A program made the position numbers and the translations under genes. Positions 50,875-60,592 of a stretch of DNA of 64,000 nucleotides are shown one piece after another. Numbering within the stretch: the first letter of the stretch is position 1; each line of letters opens with the position of its first letter. Under the pieces are notes generated by a model, which saw only the letters and a program-made list of their open reading frames with translations, was not told where the DNA came from and made no database searches. This DNA comes from Zygnema cylindricum (lineage: Eukaryota > Streptophyta > Zygnematophyceae > Zygnematales > Zygnemataceae): the NCBI GenBank assembly GCA_037447655.1, contig JBBHKE010001523.1, positions 62,001 to 126,000 on the forward strand. The letters run 5' to 3'.

Positions 50875-51425
50875 TGATTGGCGCCACGTAAGCTAGTTTT
50901 CATATTCTTAAAATCTACAAATATTCTTCAAACTTAAAATCTGTATATAATATTTGTACGAGCGGAGGTAGTTAATGATTCGTACGAAAATTTTGCGACC
51001 AAATTTAAATTTTGATGTTGAAAATCAAAATTTCGAAACGGAATGTTAAAAAGGCGTTGCTAACTTTGAAGGTCAGCGGATGTCAGATGGAGCGTGCGAG
51101 GATATTCCGGTCGACCTGCATACAGCGTGGCGGAAGACACATGGCGTGTACAACGTGTTAGCGTGGCGGGAGACACATGGCGTGTACGACGTCTTCGGTT
51201 GTCATCGCCTGTTCGTGGTGGATATTTTTTTTACTTTCACGTGTACCAATGGTACACGACTAGTGTGAAGAAACTCTTCTCGCCGAGGAGAGTGTATTCA
51301 CACTGGACGATTTGTGCGATTGCTTCGCGAATCTAAAAAGCGAACATCCAACGGTCAATACTTACGCCTATAAAATTGGAGCCATCTAGTTAACATGTTT
51401 CGTCATGTTTTATCTGACAACAAAA
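50875..51425 (+). repeat. Hairpin-bearing repeat, copy 2
   Basis: Shares ordered blocks with 61435-61960 (ATTATGATTGGYGCCACGTA, GTTAATGATTCGTACGAAAA, GGAGCGTGCGA, TTCACGTGTACCAAT). CGTGTACCAATGGTACACG at 51240-51258 is a perfect 19-bp palindrome, followed by an imperfect 47-bp palindrome at 51260-51306 with arms CTAGTGTGAA / TTCACACTGG. A GTGGCGGRAGACACATGGCG unit is duplicated at about 51130 and 51163. Confidence 0.75.
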
Positions 51426-52286
51426 AAATGGTACGATTATCTACAAAATCGTACGGCATCTAGTAAACAACCCCACTTTTCCTCTAATGGAAGTTCACCT
51501 TTAGAGAGTTGAGAGTTACCTCATGTCGAATTTTGCGTATTAATTAGGTCAAATTAAGTCACAAATGCCAATAACAACTTTGTTTATTCGGTCGACGCAA
51601 CCTAGTAATCCACCATTTGTTGAAGTGTCGATCAAAGGAATATTTTAGACAATCTCGATCCTTGTTGGTTGAATTTGATGTGAGGATTGTTTTTAGGCCA
51701 AAGGTCATTCTTTAGGATTTTAAAGTTCAATATTGTTGAAAAATGCTTAGAAAACTCTTCCTTCCCACTTTTGTCTCCCACGTGAAGGAACTTTTTTAAA
51801 AATTAAAAGTATGTTTTATCTTTTAGTGCCATTTTTGCTTTTCCTTTAATCACTAGGAAAGTAAATTAATCTTATTGATCGTAAAGTACACACCACGTAA
51901 TTTTTTTGAGTCAGTTTTGCAACTTTATTTAAACTTAAAGTTTGAAAAAAAATATCAGTTAATTTTATCACCCCCTCTCGTTTCTAAGAAAATCCTTTGC
52001 CATAAAAACAATGATGTGAATTTTATTTATGAATAATTTGAAAGCTTAAAATTTATAACTCGCCGTGAAAAACTTATCGTTTAAATTCCAAATTAAAAGT
52101 TTAGCCTACTTACGTTTTGAACAACGAGCTCACATTTATAGATTCAAATAATTAATTATTATATTATAACTAATAAGTTGCCAATAATTAATGACACTTA
52201 TTGTATCGGATAAACTGATATCCGATATTCTCCCTCCATCTCCCTCCTCCTAATATCAGTCATCCCTCATCTTTCACATCACCTCT

Positions 52287-53333
52287 TGTTGAATTTATAG
52301 ATTTCTAGAGTATTTTCTAGGTTTAAATAAAGTTTTATAAAAGGAAAAAGAAAAAGGACGGACAGCCTGCCTCCACCTCCGCTCTCTAGCCCCCATACTT
52401 GTTGTAGTCACTGAAGGAAAGAGAGAGAGGTTGATCCATGGCTGCCTTAGTTCAACAGACAGCTATTTTTAGTAGGTTACTAAAAATATACTTGACGGAC
52501 CAGAGATTTGATCCCGGTACCTGCGGTTCGTCAAATCGTCCGGTAGCGGTCAGCTTTATCCTAATAGACTATGACCAATGCTAAGTGCTATGGTATGTGA
52601 TAGATATATATTTAGTTCGAAAGGATAAAGTTCATTTAACTAAAACTGTTTACGGCGTACATATATACAGTTTTATAAAGTACGTCGTACGACGCTAATT
52701 CAAAACGGATACCACGCATTTTATTTCTACATCGGAACAAATATCGCGCAAGTATTTATTCCGGCCAAGATTACGTTTCGCATATAATCCAACGGCGCAC
52801 ATCATCGCCGAAATCCCGGAGTGGTCACTTTGGCATTTAGTGACGTGGCATCACCTGGCGCCACGTGGGGAGACATCATTCGGTCGCGGGAATTCCGAGG
52901 AACGTACGGATGAGTGGAAAGTATACACGCGTCCACTAATGGCCTTGTCGTACAGAGGCCGTACAGAAAGTACATCGGCAGTAGTACTTTCTAGTACTAT
53001 ACAGTTTTGTGATTGGTTCATACAGGCAGTAGATAGGAGCTGTGAGAGGGAATTAGGAAAAACTAGGACTTAGGAAAATTTAGGTAGATAGTCCTCTCTC
53101 TCAGAGAGTTTGTATAAATTGGCATCTTTGCCACCCTATAACTTATCGCCTGGTTGGCCGTTTTCAGTGATTCTTTTTTCTACAGACTCAGGGGAGTCCA
53201 GGCTACACAGGGGTGCAGTCAAATTGTCAGTTTGCCTTCTTGGGCAGCAGTGGTTGTGGCTTAAAGTGGGTTAGTTAAATACTATCTAGAGGCTTCCTGT
53301 ATTCTGTGGTCCAATGGAGGACACAGAATTGCA
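52287..53333 (+). repeat. 5' LTR of copia B
   Basis: Starts TGTTGA, ends GAATTGCA. TATAAAT at 53113-53119 places transcription start at roughly 53145, so U3 is about 850 bp and R plus U5 under 200 bp. A hairpin with 10-bp arms ATTTTTAGTA / TACTAAAAAT lies near 52475-52496. It is followed by a stem TTGACG..CGTCAA around a GATCCCGGTACC loop (52492-52534). Confidence 0.93.
53113..53119 (+). promoter_or_regulatory. TATA box of the B LTR
   Basis: TATAAAT in GTTTGTATAAATTGGCATC, about 200 bp before the gag ATG. Conserved in the 3' LTR (58504-58510) and as TATAAATGG in C. Confidence 0.6.
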
Positions 53334-54780
53334 GGTTATGGGCCCACCCTCTAGGGTGCCCACCTTTCATGGATCTGGGTTCATCTATTGGGAAGCCATG
53401 ATGATGGGAGCTTTGTGTGAAAAACGATACTGGGGTATCGTCAGTGGACAAGTGAAACGTCCACCTTCAGGAACTCCACCAGGATTTGGGGGAGTAAGGT
53501 TTCCTGCAACAACGGCTGCCTTTGCGGAGGAGGCAGATGATGGGGACAGCAGTGTGTCTGAAAAGGGGAAAGGGAAGGAGACACCCCTTACTCCTATTGC
53601 CACAGTATCGGGAGCGGCAATTGTGAAGACCGTGGAGAACGATACTCAAATGTGGGAGGATGTAAACATGGCTGCCAAGAACTTCATTTTGAGGCACCTC
53701 ACTCAAGGTTTGGCCACTCCTCATCTTCACATTTACAAGGCAGAGGAATTGTGGGAGAGTTTGGTGGAGATTTATAGAGCTGGAACTATTCAGGAGCTCC
53801 AGTTGGCTAAGCAAAAGCTATTGAGTTACACTTACAAAGGAGGAAAGATGTTAGATTACTGTAATGATCTTTCTTGTTTGTATATGGAAATGGAAAGTGC
53901 CGGGTGGACAGGTACAATAAAAATGAAAGTTAACACCCTTATCATGAAATTACCAAATGAGTTCGAAAACTTAGTGTACCGAGTACAGGGAATGCCTGAT
54001 AGTTCATGGAAATGGAACACAGTAGTCAGGATGATACTTGTGCAGGAAAACACAATGGAGATTAGGAGAGGAGGAAAGAGCATTCAAGCTCTAGCAGCAG
54101 GAGGGGACCGATGGGGGAAGGATCCGAAGACACCTTATAGAGGGGAAAGAGATAATTCTGGGGGACAGAGGCCCCCAAAGGGTCTTTGTCATTATTGCAA
54201 AAAGCCGGGACACTTTATTGCAGATTGTGTCAAGTTGTCAGAGCTGAGGCTCCAAGAAAACCGTGGAGGGGGTTCTTCCGGAGGGAAGAAAAAGGCACTT
54301 GTGGTTACAAAAGTGTCAGGAGAAATCGAGGATGAGTCATCTGAGGAGGATGGGGAGCTTCTTCTTGACGAGAGTCTGGAGGAGAAGGAGATCCCTCGGA
54401 GGCAGAAGTGTGCCCTTGGAGCAATTCGGGAAGCTCCACAGGAAGGATGGATCATCGACTCAGGTGCATCCATGCATATGTGCCGTGATAAAGAACTCTT
54501 CACTAAGCTACGAAAGATTCCTACTGTAGAGATAGAGTATGGGGATGGGAGAGTGGTTACTACAGATCTAGTGGGATCAGTAGATCTGAAAGTCTTAGTG
54601 GAGGGTAAGACTTCTATACTTACATTCTCAGATGTACTTTACATTCCTCAGTTGAGTAAAAATCTTGTCTCTACGTCTGTGTTAGATGACAAAGAGTTTG
54701 ATACCTTCACCAGGAAGGGAGTCTTTACAGCTAAGTATGGGAATGAAGTTTACTTCACAGCAGATAAAGGTAGCCAATGA
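53314..54780 (+). CDS. Copia B Gag-protease, ended by an in-frame TGA
   Basis: 488 codons. The ATG at 53314 is 20 bases inside the LTR; residues 1-6 come from the LTR and residues 8-11 (VMGP) from the primer-binding site. Residues 20-270 form the copia Gag core (KQKLLSYTYKGGKMLDYCND). The CCHC knuckle CHYCKKPGHFIADC spans residues 292-305. An acidic linker leads to the aspartic protease motif WIIDSGASMHMC with DSG at 382-384. Gag packages the element RNA and the protease would cleave the polyprotein. The TGA at 54778-54780 interrupts a frame that continues directly into integrase; element A has GGA at the same place, so the stop looks like a single substitution rather than a family feature. 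Translational readthrough cannot be excluded. Confidence 0.93.
   Translation: MEDTELQVMGPPSRVPTFHGSGFIYWEAMMMGALCEKRYWGIVSGQVKRPPSGTPPGFGGVRFPATTAAFAEEADDGDSSVSEKGKGKETPLTPIATVSGAAIVKTVENDTQMWEDVNMAAKNFILRHLTQGLATPHLHIYKAEELWESLVEIYRAGTIQELQLAKQKLLSYTYKGGKMLDYCNDLSCLYMEMESAGWTGTIKMKVNTLIMKLPNEFENLVYRVQGMPDSSWKWNTVVRMILVQENTMEIRRGGKSIQALAAGGDRWGKDPKTPYRGERDNSGGQRPPKGLCHYCKKPGHFIADCVKLSELRLQENRGGGSSGGKKKALVVTKVSGEIEDESSEEDGELLLDESLEEKEIPRRQKCALGAIREAPQEGWIIDSGASMHMCRDKELFTKLRKIPTVEIEYGDGRVVTTDLVGSVDLKVLVEGKTSILTFSDVLYIPQLSKNLVSTSVLDDKEFDTFTRKGVFTAKYGNEVYFTADKGSQ
53334..53348 (+). other. Primer-binding site of copia B
   Basis: GGTTATGGGCCCACC directly follows the LTR. It is complementary to the anticodon stem-loop region of plant initiator tRNA-Met (which contains GGGCCCATAACC). 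Drosophila copia is known to prime from an internally cut initiator tRNA-Met, and the same half-tRNA priming is inferred here. Confidence 0.8.
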
Positions 54781-57663
54781 ATGTTTAGGCTTAACTTGAG
54801 TAATGATAAGAAGAATGCTTACTATGTTGGTGTTCCTAAGGTGATGATTTGGCATAAGCGTTTGGGGCATGTGCATTTTGATATGTTAAGGGAAATGAAA
54901 AAGCTTGGGGTAGTAGATGGCATTCAGTTTGGGGATAATGAAATAATGGATGATTGTAGTGGTTGTGCTCAAGGTAAGGCTCACAAACTTCCCTTTCCCA
55001 AAGCCGCCACATATAGAGGTGAGAAAGTGTTAGATTTGGTCCACACAGATATTTGGGGACCTGCAAAAGTACCTTCGGTTGGAGGAAAGAGGTTTATGAT
55101 GACAATAACTGATGATTGGTCTAGATACTCTAGAGTCTACTTTCTGAAAAATAAGTCTGAAGCATCCACTTACTTCAAAGAATATAAAGCTTGGAGTGAG
55201 AAGTTGCATGAAACCCCTATTAAGAGGATAAGGAGTGATAATGGGGGGGAATATACCTCTAACCAGTTTGAGGAATATCTGAGAGATGAGGGAGTGCAAC
55301 ACCAGAAAACTGTACCATATAACCCGGAACAAAATGGGGTAGCTGAGAGGTTGAATCGAACAGTAGGAGATAGTGTGCGCAGTATGTTGGCAGACAAGAA
55401 AATAGGGAAGAGATTTTGGGCAGAAGCAATAAACTGTGCCAACTACATTAAGAACAAAGTCCTTACCTCAGCTGTAAAGGGAGTGACACCTTATGAGAGA
55501 TGGGTTGGAAGGAAACCAGATATCTCACACCTTAAAGTATTTGGTAGCCAAGTTTACAGTCTTGACACGGATAGGAAAAACTGGAAACTAGATGCTAAGG
55601 GAAAACCTGGATACTTTGTGGGATATGATGAGGATGTTAAGGGATATAGAGTCTATGACTTAGCAAAGAAAGATATCATTCTGGTCAAACACTTAGTTGT
55701 CATGGATGAAGGGAAGTCATTTGACCCCTTCAAATATACAAAGAAGATAAGGATCAGATTTGAGTCCGAAAGTGAGGAGAACTCAGTCGTTCCCGAAAAA
55801 GACATGAGTGAAACTGTGATTACAGATTCAGGGGAGATCGAAGATACAGGAGACTCACCGGAAACCTCACATACTCCTATGGACTTCGAGGAGATGGAAG
55901 AAGCGGGACAAAATACGGTTTTTATGGACAGGGGAGCCGATGAGATAGTGAGAAGAAATCCAAGACTTCCATCCATTCCAGCTTCGGAGTTTGAGGGAGG
56001 AAGGAGGAGCAGCAAAAGGATACAGGAAAAACAAGCTGCCCATAAGGTAACTAAGCTATCTCACCCAGATGAGCCTCAGTCTTACTTAGAGGCAGTGAAT
56101 AGTCCAGAGAAAGAAAGATGGATTAGAGCCATAAATGATGAGATGGCTTCTATCATGGAAGCAAATACTTGGGAACTAGCGGATTGCCCTCCAGACAGAA
56201 AACCTATTGGATGTAAATGGGTATTTAAACTAAAACTGAACCCAGATAATACAATTGAGAGGTATAAGGCTCGATTGGTAGCAAAGGGGTTCACCCAAAA
56301 AGAGGGGATTGACTATGAGGAGACCTTTGCTCCAGTTGTTCGGTTCCCATCGGTAAGGATTCTCCTCAGTCTGGCCGCAGCGGAAGACATGGAAATTCAC
56401 CAGATGGATATTAAGACTGCTTTTCTTAATGGTGAGTTAGAGGAAGAAATTTTTATGAGGCAACCCGAGGGGTTTGTGGAAGAAGGAGAAGAGAGCAAAG
56501 TGTGCAGGCTCATAAAGTCCTTATATGGACTGAAACAGGCTCCGCGACAGTGGAACAAGAAATTAGATGAGTTTCTCACCGATCTGGGATACATCCGGAT
56601 CAGCTCTGACCATTCTATCTATATGTTTGAAGATGAGAATGGTGTCATTTTTATTGCAATTTATGTGGATGATCTGCTTGTGTTAAGTAAGTCTTTAGAT
56701 AATATCAACAGGCTAAAGAAAGATCTTAGGGGCAGATTTGATATGAAGGATTTAGGGGAGGCAAAATATATTTTGGGGATCCAAATGGAGAGAGATAGAG
56801 GGAAGAAGATTATCAGACTTACTCAGAAAGAAGCAATAGGTAATATGCTTGAGAAATTCCAGATGGAAAATGCTAACAGTTGTACCACTCCCATGGACTT
56901 GAAAAAAGTAAGTGATGGGAGTGTAGAAGGAGGAGTGATGATCTTAGACGATCAGATGAGTCTAGAAGAGAGAGAGTTCATGAAGTCTATTCCTTATAGA
57001 CAGGTCGTAGGAAGCTTAATCTATTTTATGAACTCTACCAGGCCGGACATAGCGGCAGCAGTTGGAGTACTCAGTAGGAGTCTTAATGATCCTAGGAAGA
57101 GAGATTGGGAGGCAGCGAAGAGAGTCATGAGATATCTGGTGGGAACTAGAGAGTTATGGTTGCATTTGGGAGGGGAGCATACTGATATCACCACTTGGAG
57201 TGACGCCAGTTATGGGGATGCACCTATGAGAAGATGCACTTCTGGATATGTTTTGTATGTGGGGGAAGGTGCTTGCTGTTGGAGCAGTAAGCAACAAAAG
57301 GTGGTTGCTCAGTCTACTATGGAGGCTGAGTATATGGCGTCGTGTTCTGCTGTAAAAGAACTAATGTGGGTGAAGTCATTGTTACAAGAACTGGGATTTA
57401 TGAAGGAGGGAGTGCATGAAATCTTTTGCGATAACCAAGCTGCAATTGCAATTGCAGCCAATCCAAAACACCATTTCAAAGCAAAACATATGGACATAAG
57501 ATTAAGTTTCGTAAGAGAAAAAGTTGAAAATAAAATTCTAAATCTTGTGTATAGACCTGATGAAGAAATGGTGGCTGACATGATGACCAAACCTGTGCCC
57601 TCTCCTAAACTAAAATATTGTCGGGAAAAATGCGGGTTGAAAGAAAAATTAAAATTAGACTAG
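54781..57663 (+). CDS. Copia B integrase, reverse transcriptase and RNase H
   Basis: 960 codons in the same frame as the preceding Gag-protease, downstream of the TGA. The pre-integrase HHCC finger is WHKRLGHVHF...CSGCAQGK. The integrase triad is Asp90 (HTDIWGP), Asp153 (RSDNGGEY) and Glu189 (GVAERLNR), giving the D,D-35-E spacing of this family. Reverse transcriptase carries MDIKTAFLNGELEEEIFMRQ and the catalytic YVDD at residues 628-631. RNase H shows TTWSDASYGD, EAEYMA and the DNQAAI segment. The frame ends at TAG 57661-57663, 13 bases before the 3' LTR. No other stop or shift was found, so only the upstream nonsense codon appears to disable the polyprotein. ATG 54781 is an incidental methionine, not a designed start. 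Confidence 0.95.
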   Translation: MFRLNLSNDKKNAYYVGVPKVMIWHKRLGHVHFDMLREMKKLGVVDGIQFGDNEIMDDCSGCAQGKAHKLPFPKAATYRGEKVLDLVHTDIWGPAKVPSVGGKRFMMTITDDWSRYSRVYFLKNKSEASTYFKEYKAWSEKLHETPIKRIRSDNGGEYTSNQFEEYLRDEGVQHQKTVPYNPEQNGVAERLNRTVGDSVRSMLADKKIGKRFWAEAINCANYIKNKVLTSAVKGVTPYERWVGRKPDISHLKVFGSQVYSLDTDRKNWKLDAKGKPGYFVGYDEDVKGYRVYDLAKKDIILVKHLVVMDEGKSFDPFKYTKKIRIRFESESEENSVVPEKDMSETVITDSGEIEDTGDSPETSHTPMDFEEMEEAGQNTVFMDRGADEIVRRNPRLPSIPASEFEGGRRSSKRIQEKQAAHKVTKLSHPDEPQSYLEAVNSPEKERWIRAINDEMASIMEANTWELADCPPDRKPIGCKWVFKLKLNPDNTIERYKARLVAKGFTQKEGIDYEETFAPVVRFPSVRILLSLAAAEDMEIHQMDIKTAFLNGELEEEIFMRQPEGFVEEGEESKVCRLIKSLYGLKQAPRQWNKKLDEFLTDLGYIRISSDHSIYMFEDENGVIFIAIYVDDLLVLSKSLDNINRLKKDLRGRFDMKDLGEAKYILGIQMERDRGKKIIRLTQKEAIGNMLEKFQMENANSCTTPMDLKKVSDGSVEGGVMILDDQMSLEEREFMKSIPYRQVVGSLIYFMNSTRPDIAAAVGVLSRSLNDPRKRDWEAAKRVMRYLVGTRELWLHLGGEHTDITTWSDASYGDAPMRRCTSGYVLYVGEGACCWSSKQQKVVAQSTMEAEYMASCSAVKELMWVKSLLQELGFMKEGVHEIFCDNQAAIAIAANPKHHFKAKHMDIRLSFVREKVENKILNLVYRPDEEMVADMMTKPVPSPKLKYCREKCGLKEKLKLD

Positions 57664-57676
57664 AAAATAAGGGGAG
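57664..57676 (+). other. Polypurine tract of copia B
   Basis: AAAATAAGGGGAG directly before the 3' LTR is the expected plus-strand primer. The same tract precedes the 3' LTRs of A and C. Confidence 0.85.
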
Positions 57677-58724
57677 TGTTGAAATTTATAGATTTCTAGA
57701 GTATTTTCTAGGTTTAAATAAAGTTTTATAAAAGGAAAAAGAAAAAGGACGGACAGCCTGCCTCCACCTCCGCTCTCTAGCCCCCATACTTGTTGTAGTC
57801 ACTGAAGGAAAGAGAGAGAGGTTGATCCATGGCTGCCTTAGTTCAACAGACAGCTATTTTTAGTAGGTTACTAAAAATATACTTGACGGACCAGAGATTT
57901 GATCCCGGTACCTGCGGTTCGTCAAATCGTCCGGTAGCGGTCAGCTTTATCCTAATAGACTAGGACCAATGCTAAGTGCTATGGTATGTGATAGATATAT
58001 ATTTAGTTCGAAAGGATAAAGTTCATTTAACTAAAACTGTTTACGGCGTACATATATACAGTTTTATAAAGTACGTCGTACGACGCTAATTCAAAACGGA
58101 TACCACGCATTTTATTTCTACATCGGAACAAATATCGCGCAAGTATTTATTCCGGCCAAGATTACGTTTCGCATATAATCCAACGGCGCACATCATCGCC
58201 GAAATCCCGGAGTGGTCACTTTGGCATTTAGTGACGTGGCATCACCTGGCGCCACGTGGGGAGACATCATTCGGTCGCGGGAATTCCGAGGAACGTACGG
58301 ATGAGTGGAAAGTATACACGCGTCCACTAATGGCCTTGTCGTACAGAGGCCGTACAGAAAGTACATCGGCAGTAGTACTTTCTAGTACTATACAGTTTTG
58401 TGATTGGTTCATACAGGCAGTAGATAGGAGCTGTGAGAGGGAATTAGGAAAAACTAGGACTTAGGAAAATTTAGGTAGATAGTCCTCTCTCTCAGAGAGT
58501 TTGTATAAATTGGCATCTTTGCCACCCTATAACTTATCGCCTGGTTGGCCGTTTTCAGTGATTCTTTTTTCTACGGACTCAGGGGAGTCCAGGCTACACA
58601 GGGGTGCAGTCAAATTGTCAGTTTGCCTTCTTGGGCAGCAGTGGTTGTGGCTTAAAGTGGGTTAATTAAATACTATCTAGAGGCTTCCTGTATTCTGTGG
58701 TCCAATGGAGGACACAGAATTGCA
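57677..58724 (+). repeat. 3' LTR of copia B
   Basis: 1048 bp, about four differences from the 5' copy. Carries its own TATA box (58504-58510) and the gag ATG (58705-58707), followed after the LTR edge by an immediate in-frame TAG at 58729-58731. Confidence 0.93.
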
Positions 58725-58789
58725 CCTCTAGGGTTTGAAACTTAAGGTTTTGGGGTTTCGAGTTTATGGCCTTTGTTTCGTCTGTATGC

Positions 58790-58990
58790 CAAAGGTCACA
58801 ATCGGGTATTCCAATCTGTACCCGATCCATACCTAGCAGGCTGCATCGAATTCGAAACGGATTCGAATGCCAAATTTTGAGTGTCGATCGGGTTCGGTTC
58901 ATTAAAATAAAAAATAAAAAATGGGTACGGTCGGGGAAGCAAAAAATAAGAATAATTGAAGGTTTCGGTAGGTATGTACCACTAATGTCC
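58790..58990. repeat. CGGGTACCC-type hAT-like repeat fragment
   Basis: Contains CTGTACCCGATCCATACC, GATCGGGTTCGGTTCATTAA, GGGTACGGTCGGGGAAGC and TTGAAGGTTTCGGTAGG, in the same order as in the complete element at 60100-60592. Ends were not found. Confidence 0.5.
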
Positions 58991-59069
58991 ATGTTATTAT
59001 TGTTGTGCATCGCCAAGGTTTTGCCGATAATCAACATGTACCTGTTTTTAGCTTGTAGATAATCGATAC

Positions 59070-59442
59070 ATTGGCACAATAATCAAAACTGGTGTTATCG
59101 CCGATAAAAAACCGATAATAATATCTATTTTTTATCGCGATAACACCAACACCGATAAATATCAAAGATAACGGTTTACTCATTCGTACTGGACCGCCGT
59201 TATTACGTTACGAGAGCACGGAACATATTGTTACACGTGGCATGGCATGCTACATATGGTGAAATATATAATACAATATATTGTAAAGTGTTATTATATA
59301 ACGTGTTATATTTTTTCCACTTATCGACTATAAGGAATTTGTTAGTATCCGAGCGACATATCGAGGCCCTTTAGCGTTCGATAATCGATAACTATCGGTA
59401 TCGGTGTTATCCTGATAAATTTTTTATCGATACACAACACTA
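59070..59442. repeat. ATCG-rich repeat ending ACACAACACTA
   Basis: Two blocks of GTGTTATCGCCGATAA / TTATCGCGATAACACC around 59090-59150, then GATAACTATCGGTATCGG and the end TATCGATACACAACACTA at 59442. The right part matches 15655-15780 closely. Confidence 0.6.
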
Positions 59443-59474
59443 TATATTATCCAACATTATTGTACTTTGTACTA

Positions 59475-59622
59475 TTAGAACATATTTGGGTGCCAAATTT
59501 TCGAGGTCGACCAGATTCGGCTTGGTGATTGAAAAAAAAAATCGGGTACGGTCAGGTAGCCCTGTAAAAAAAAATGTCAAATTCGGATTGTTGAAATTTT
59601 TAATTTTGTGACCTCTGTGGTA
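59475..59622. repeat. CGGGTACGG-type hAT-like repeat fragment
   Basis: TCGAGGTCGACCAGATTCGG, AATCGGGTACGGTCAGG and the right end GTGACCTCTG are shared with 60100-60592 (which ends TTGCGGCCTCTG). No target duplication was identified. Confidence 0.45.
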
Positions 59623-59819
59623 TGCACATGGATGATTTCTCGGGGTACATCTGCTTTATATCGAGACTTCTGAGTTTGGTCAAGACATCACCGATATCGG
59701 CAGATTGCATCGACTAAACATAAACAGTGCGCACTGAATACCTACTGAAACGTATCGGTTGGCCGCTTTAGAAAATCGTATAATCGCGATGTTTTGAGAT
59801 GCGCTGCGATACGAGGCAA

Positions 59820-59935
59820 TGCGATGCGATGCAATGCGGTTTGCATCTCCACAATAGTTAAAAAATGATGAATATTAAACTGTTTACATTTTCGTACCTA
59901 CGATGCGATGCAATGCGGTTTGCATCTCTACAATA
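59820..59935. repeat. GATGCGATGC short tandem repeat and duplicated block
   Basis: GATGCGATGCAATGCGGTTT and CTACAATAGTT occur twice, near 59826 and 59902, each followed by an AATATTAAA and GTGTTTACATTT-like segment. The duplication of about 76 bp is not seen in copy 1 of the large repeat. Confidence 0.6.
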
Positions 59936-60099
59936 GTTAAGAAACTATGAATATTAAAGTGTTTACATTTTTGTACCTACGATTTAATAAACGTTCAGAA
60001 ATATGTATAAACCACATTTTTCCCTTGAAACGTTTTTTTTTTAATTTAATCGGGGGATCGACAGGCAGCATTTATGATGAAGCGCATAATACCCATAAG

Positions 60100-60592
60100 C
60101 AGAGGTCGTTATCTGGTACCCGAAACCGTACCCGATCGGTACCCGCCTGGATCGGACCCGGAACGGACTCGGGTGCTAAAATATGGGGGCCAGCCGGATT
60201 CGGCCGGGTGATTAAAAAATAAAAACAAATTCGGGTACAGTCGGGTAAGTAAAAAACGAAAAAATTGAAGGTTTCGTAGTTATTTTCCCCTACAGTCCTG
60301 TACAGTACTGTAGTGTCCATACTATCCAACATTATTATACTTTGTACCCTTAGTATTGTGGAAGGTATAAGAGAGATGTACCATTAATTTTGTACTTATT
60401 CGGGTACGGGCAAGTACGGGTAGTCGCGGTAAATCGAGTTTCGGTTAATTTTTTTTTTCTTAAACGCGTTTCGGTTACCGGCTAACAATTTAGGAGTGTG
60501 ACATTACCCGGTCGGGTTTCGGGTGTTCAGATTTTGCAAATAAAAAATTTGTCGGATTTGGGTATCGAAAATTTTGACTTTTGCGGCCTCTG
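60100..60592. mobile_element. hAT-like non-autonomous element with perfect 8-bp duplication
   Basis: Ends CAGAGGTCG and CGGCCTCTG are inverted repeats. They are flanked exactly by CCCATAAG at 60092-60099 and 60593-60600. An 8-bp duplication and a CAGAG terminus fit the hAT superfamily. The 493-bp interior is built of CGGGTACCC-like words (GGTACCCGAAACCG, TCGGACCCGGAACGG, CGGGTACAGTCGGG). Copy 1 of the large repeat has an uninterrupted CCCATAAGCAACTC at the same place (about 33628), which is an empty site. Confidence 0.9.

Larger units (their letters stand above)
52287..58724 (+). mobile_element. Copia retrotransposon B, young and nearly intact
   Basis: LTRs 52287-53333 and 57677-58724; 5-bp duplication CCTCT at 52282-52286 and 58725-58729. 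By eye the LTRs differ at about four positions (one A indel near the start, T/G near 52570, A/G near 53184, G/A near 53273), under half a percent. The internal frame is open throughout except for one TGA. Integrase precedes reverse transcriptase, the order that defines Ty1/copia. Confidence 0.96.

Noticed and set aside
54778-54781. TGA between Gag-protease and integrase of B as a programmed readthrough signal
   Set aside because: The related element A has a sense codon at this position and copia elements normally make Gag-Pol from one frame; a point mutation is simpler.
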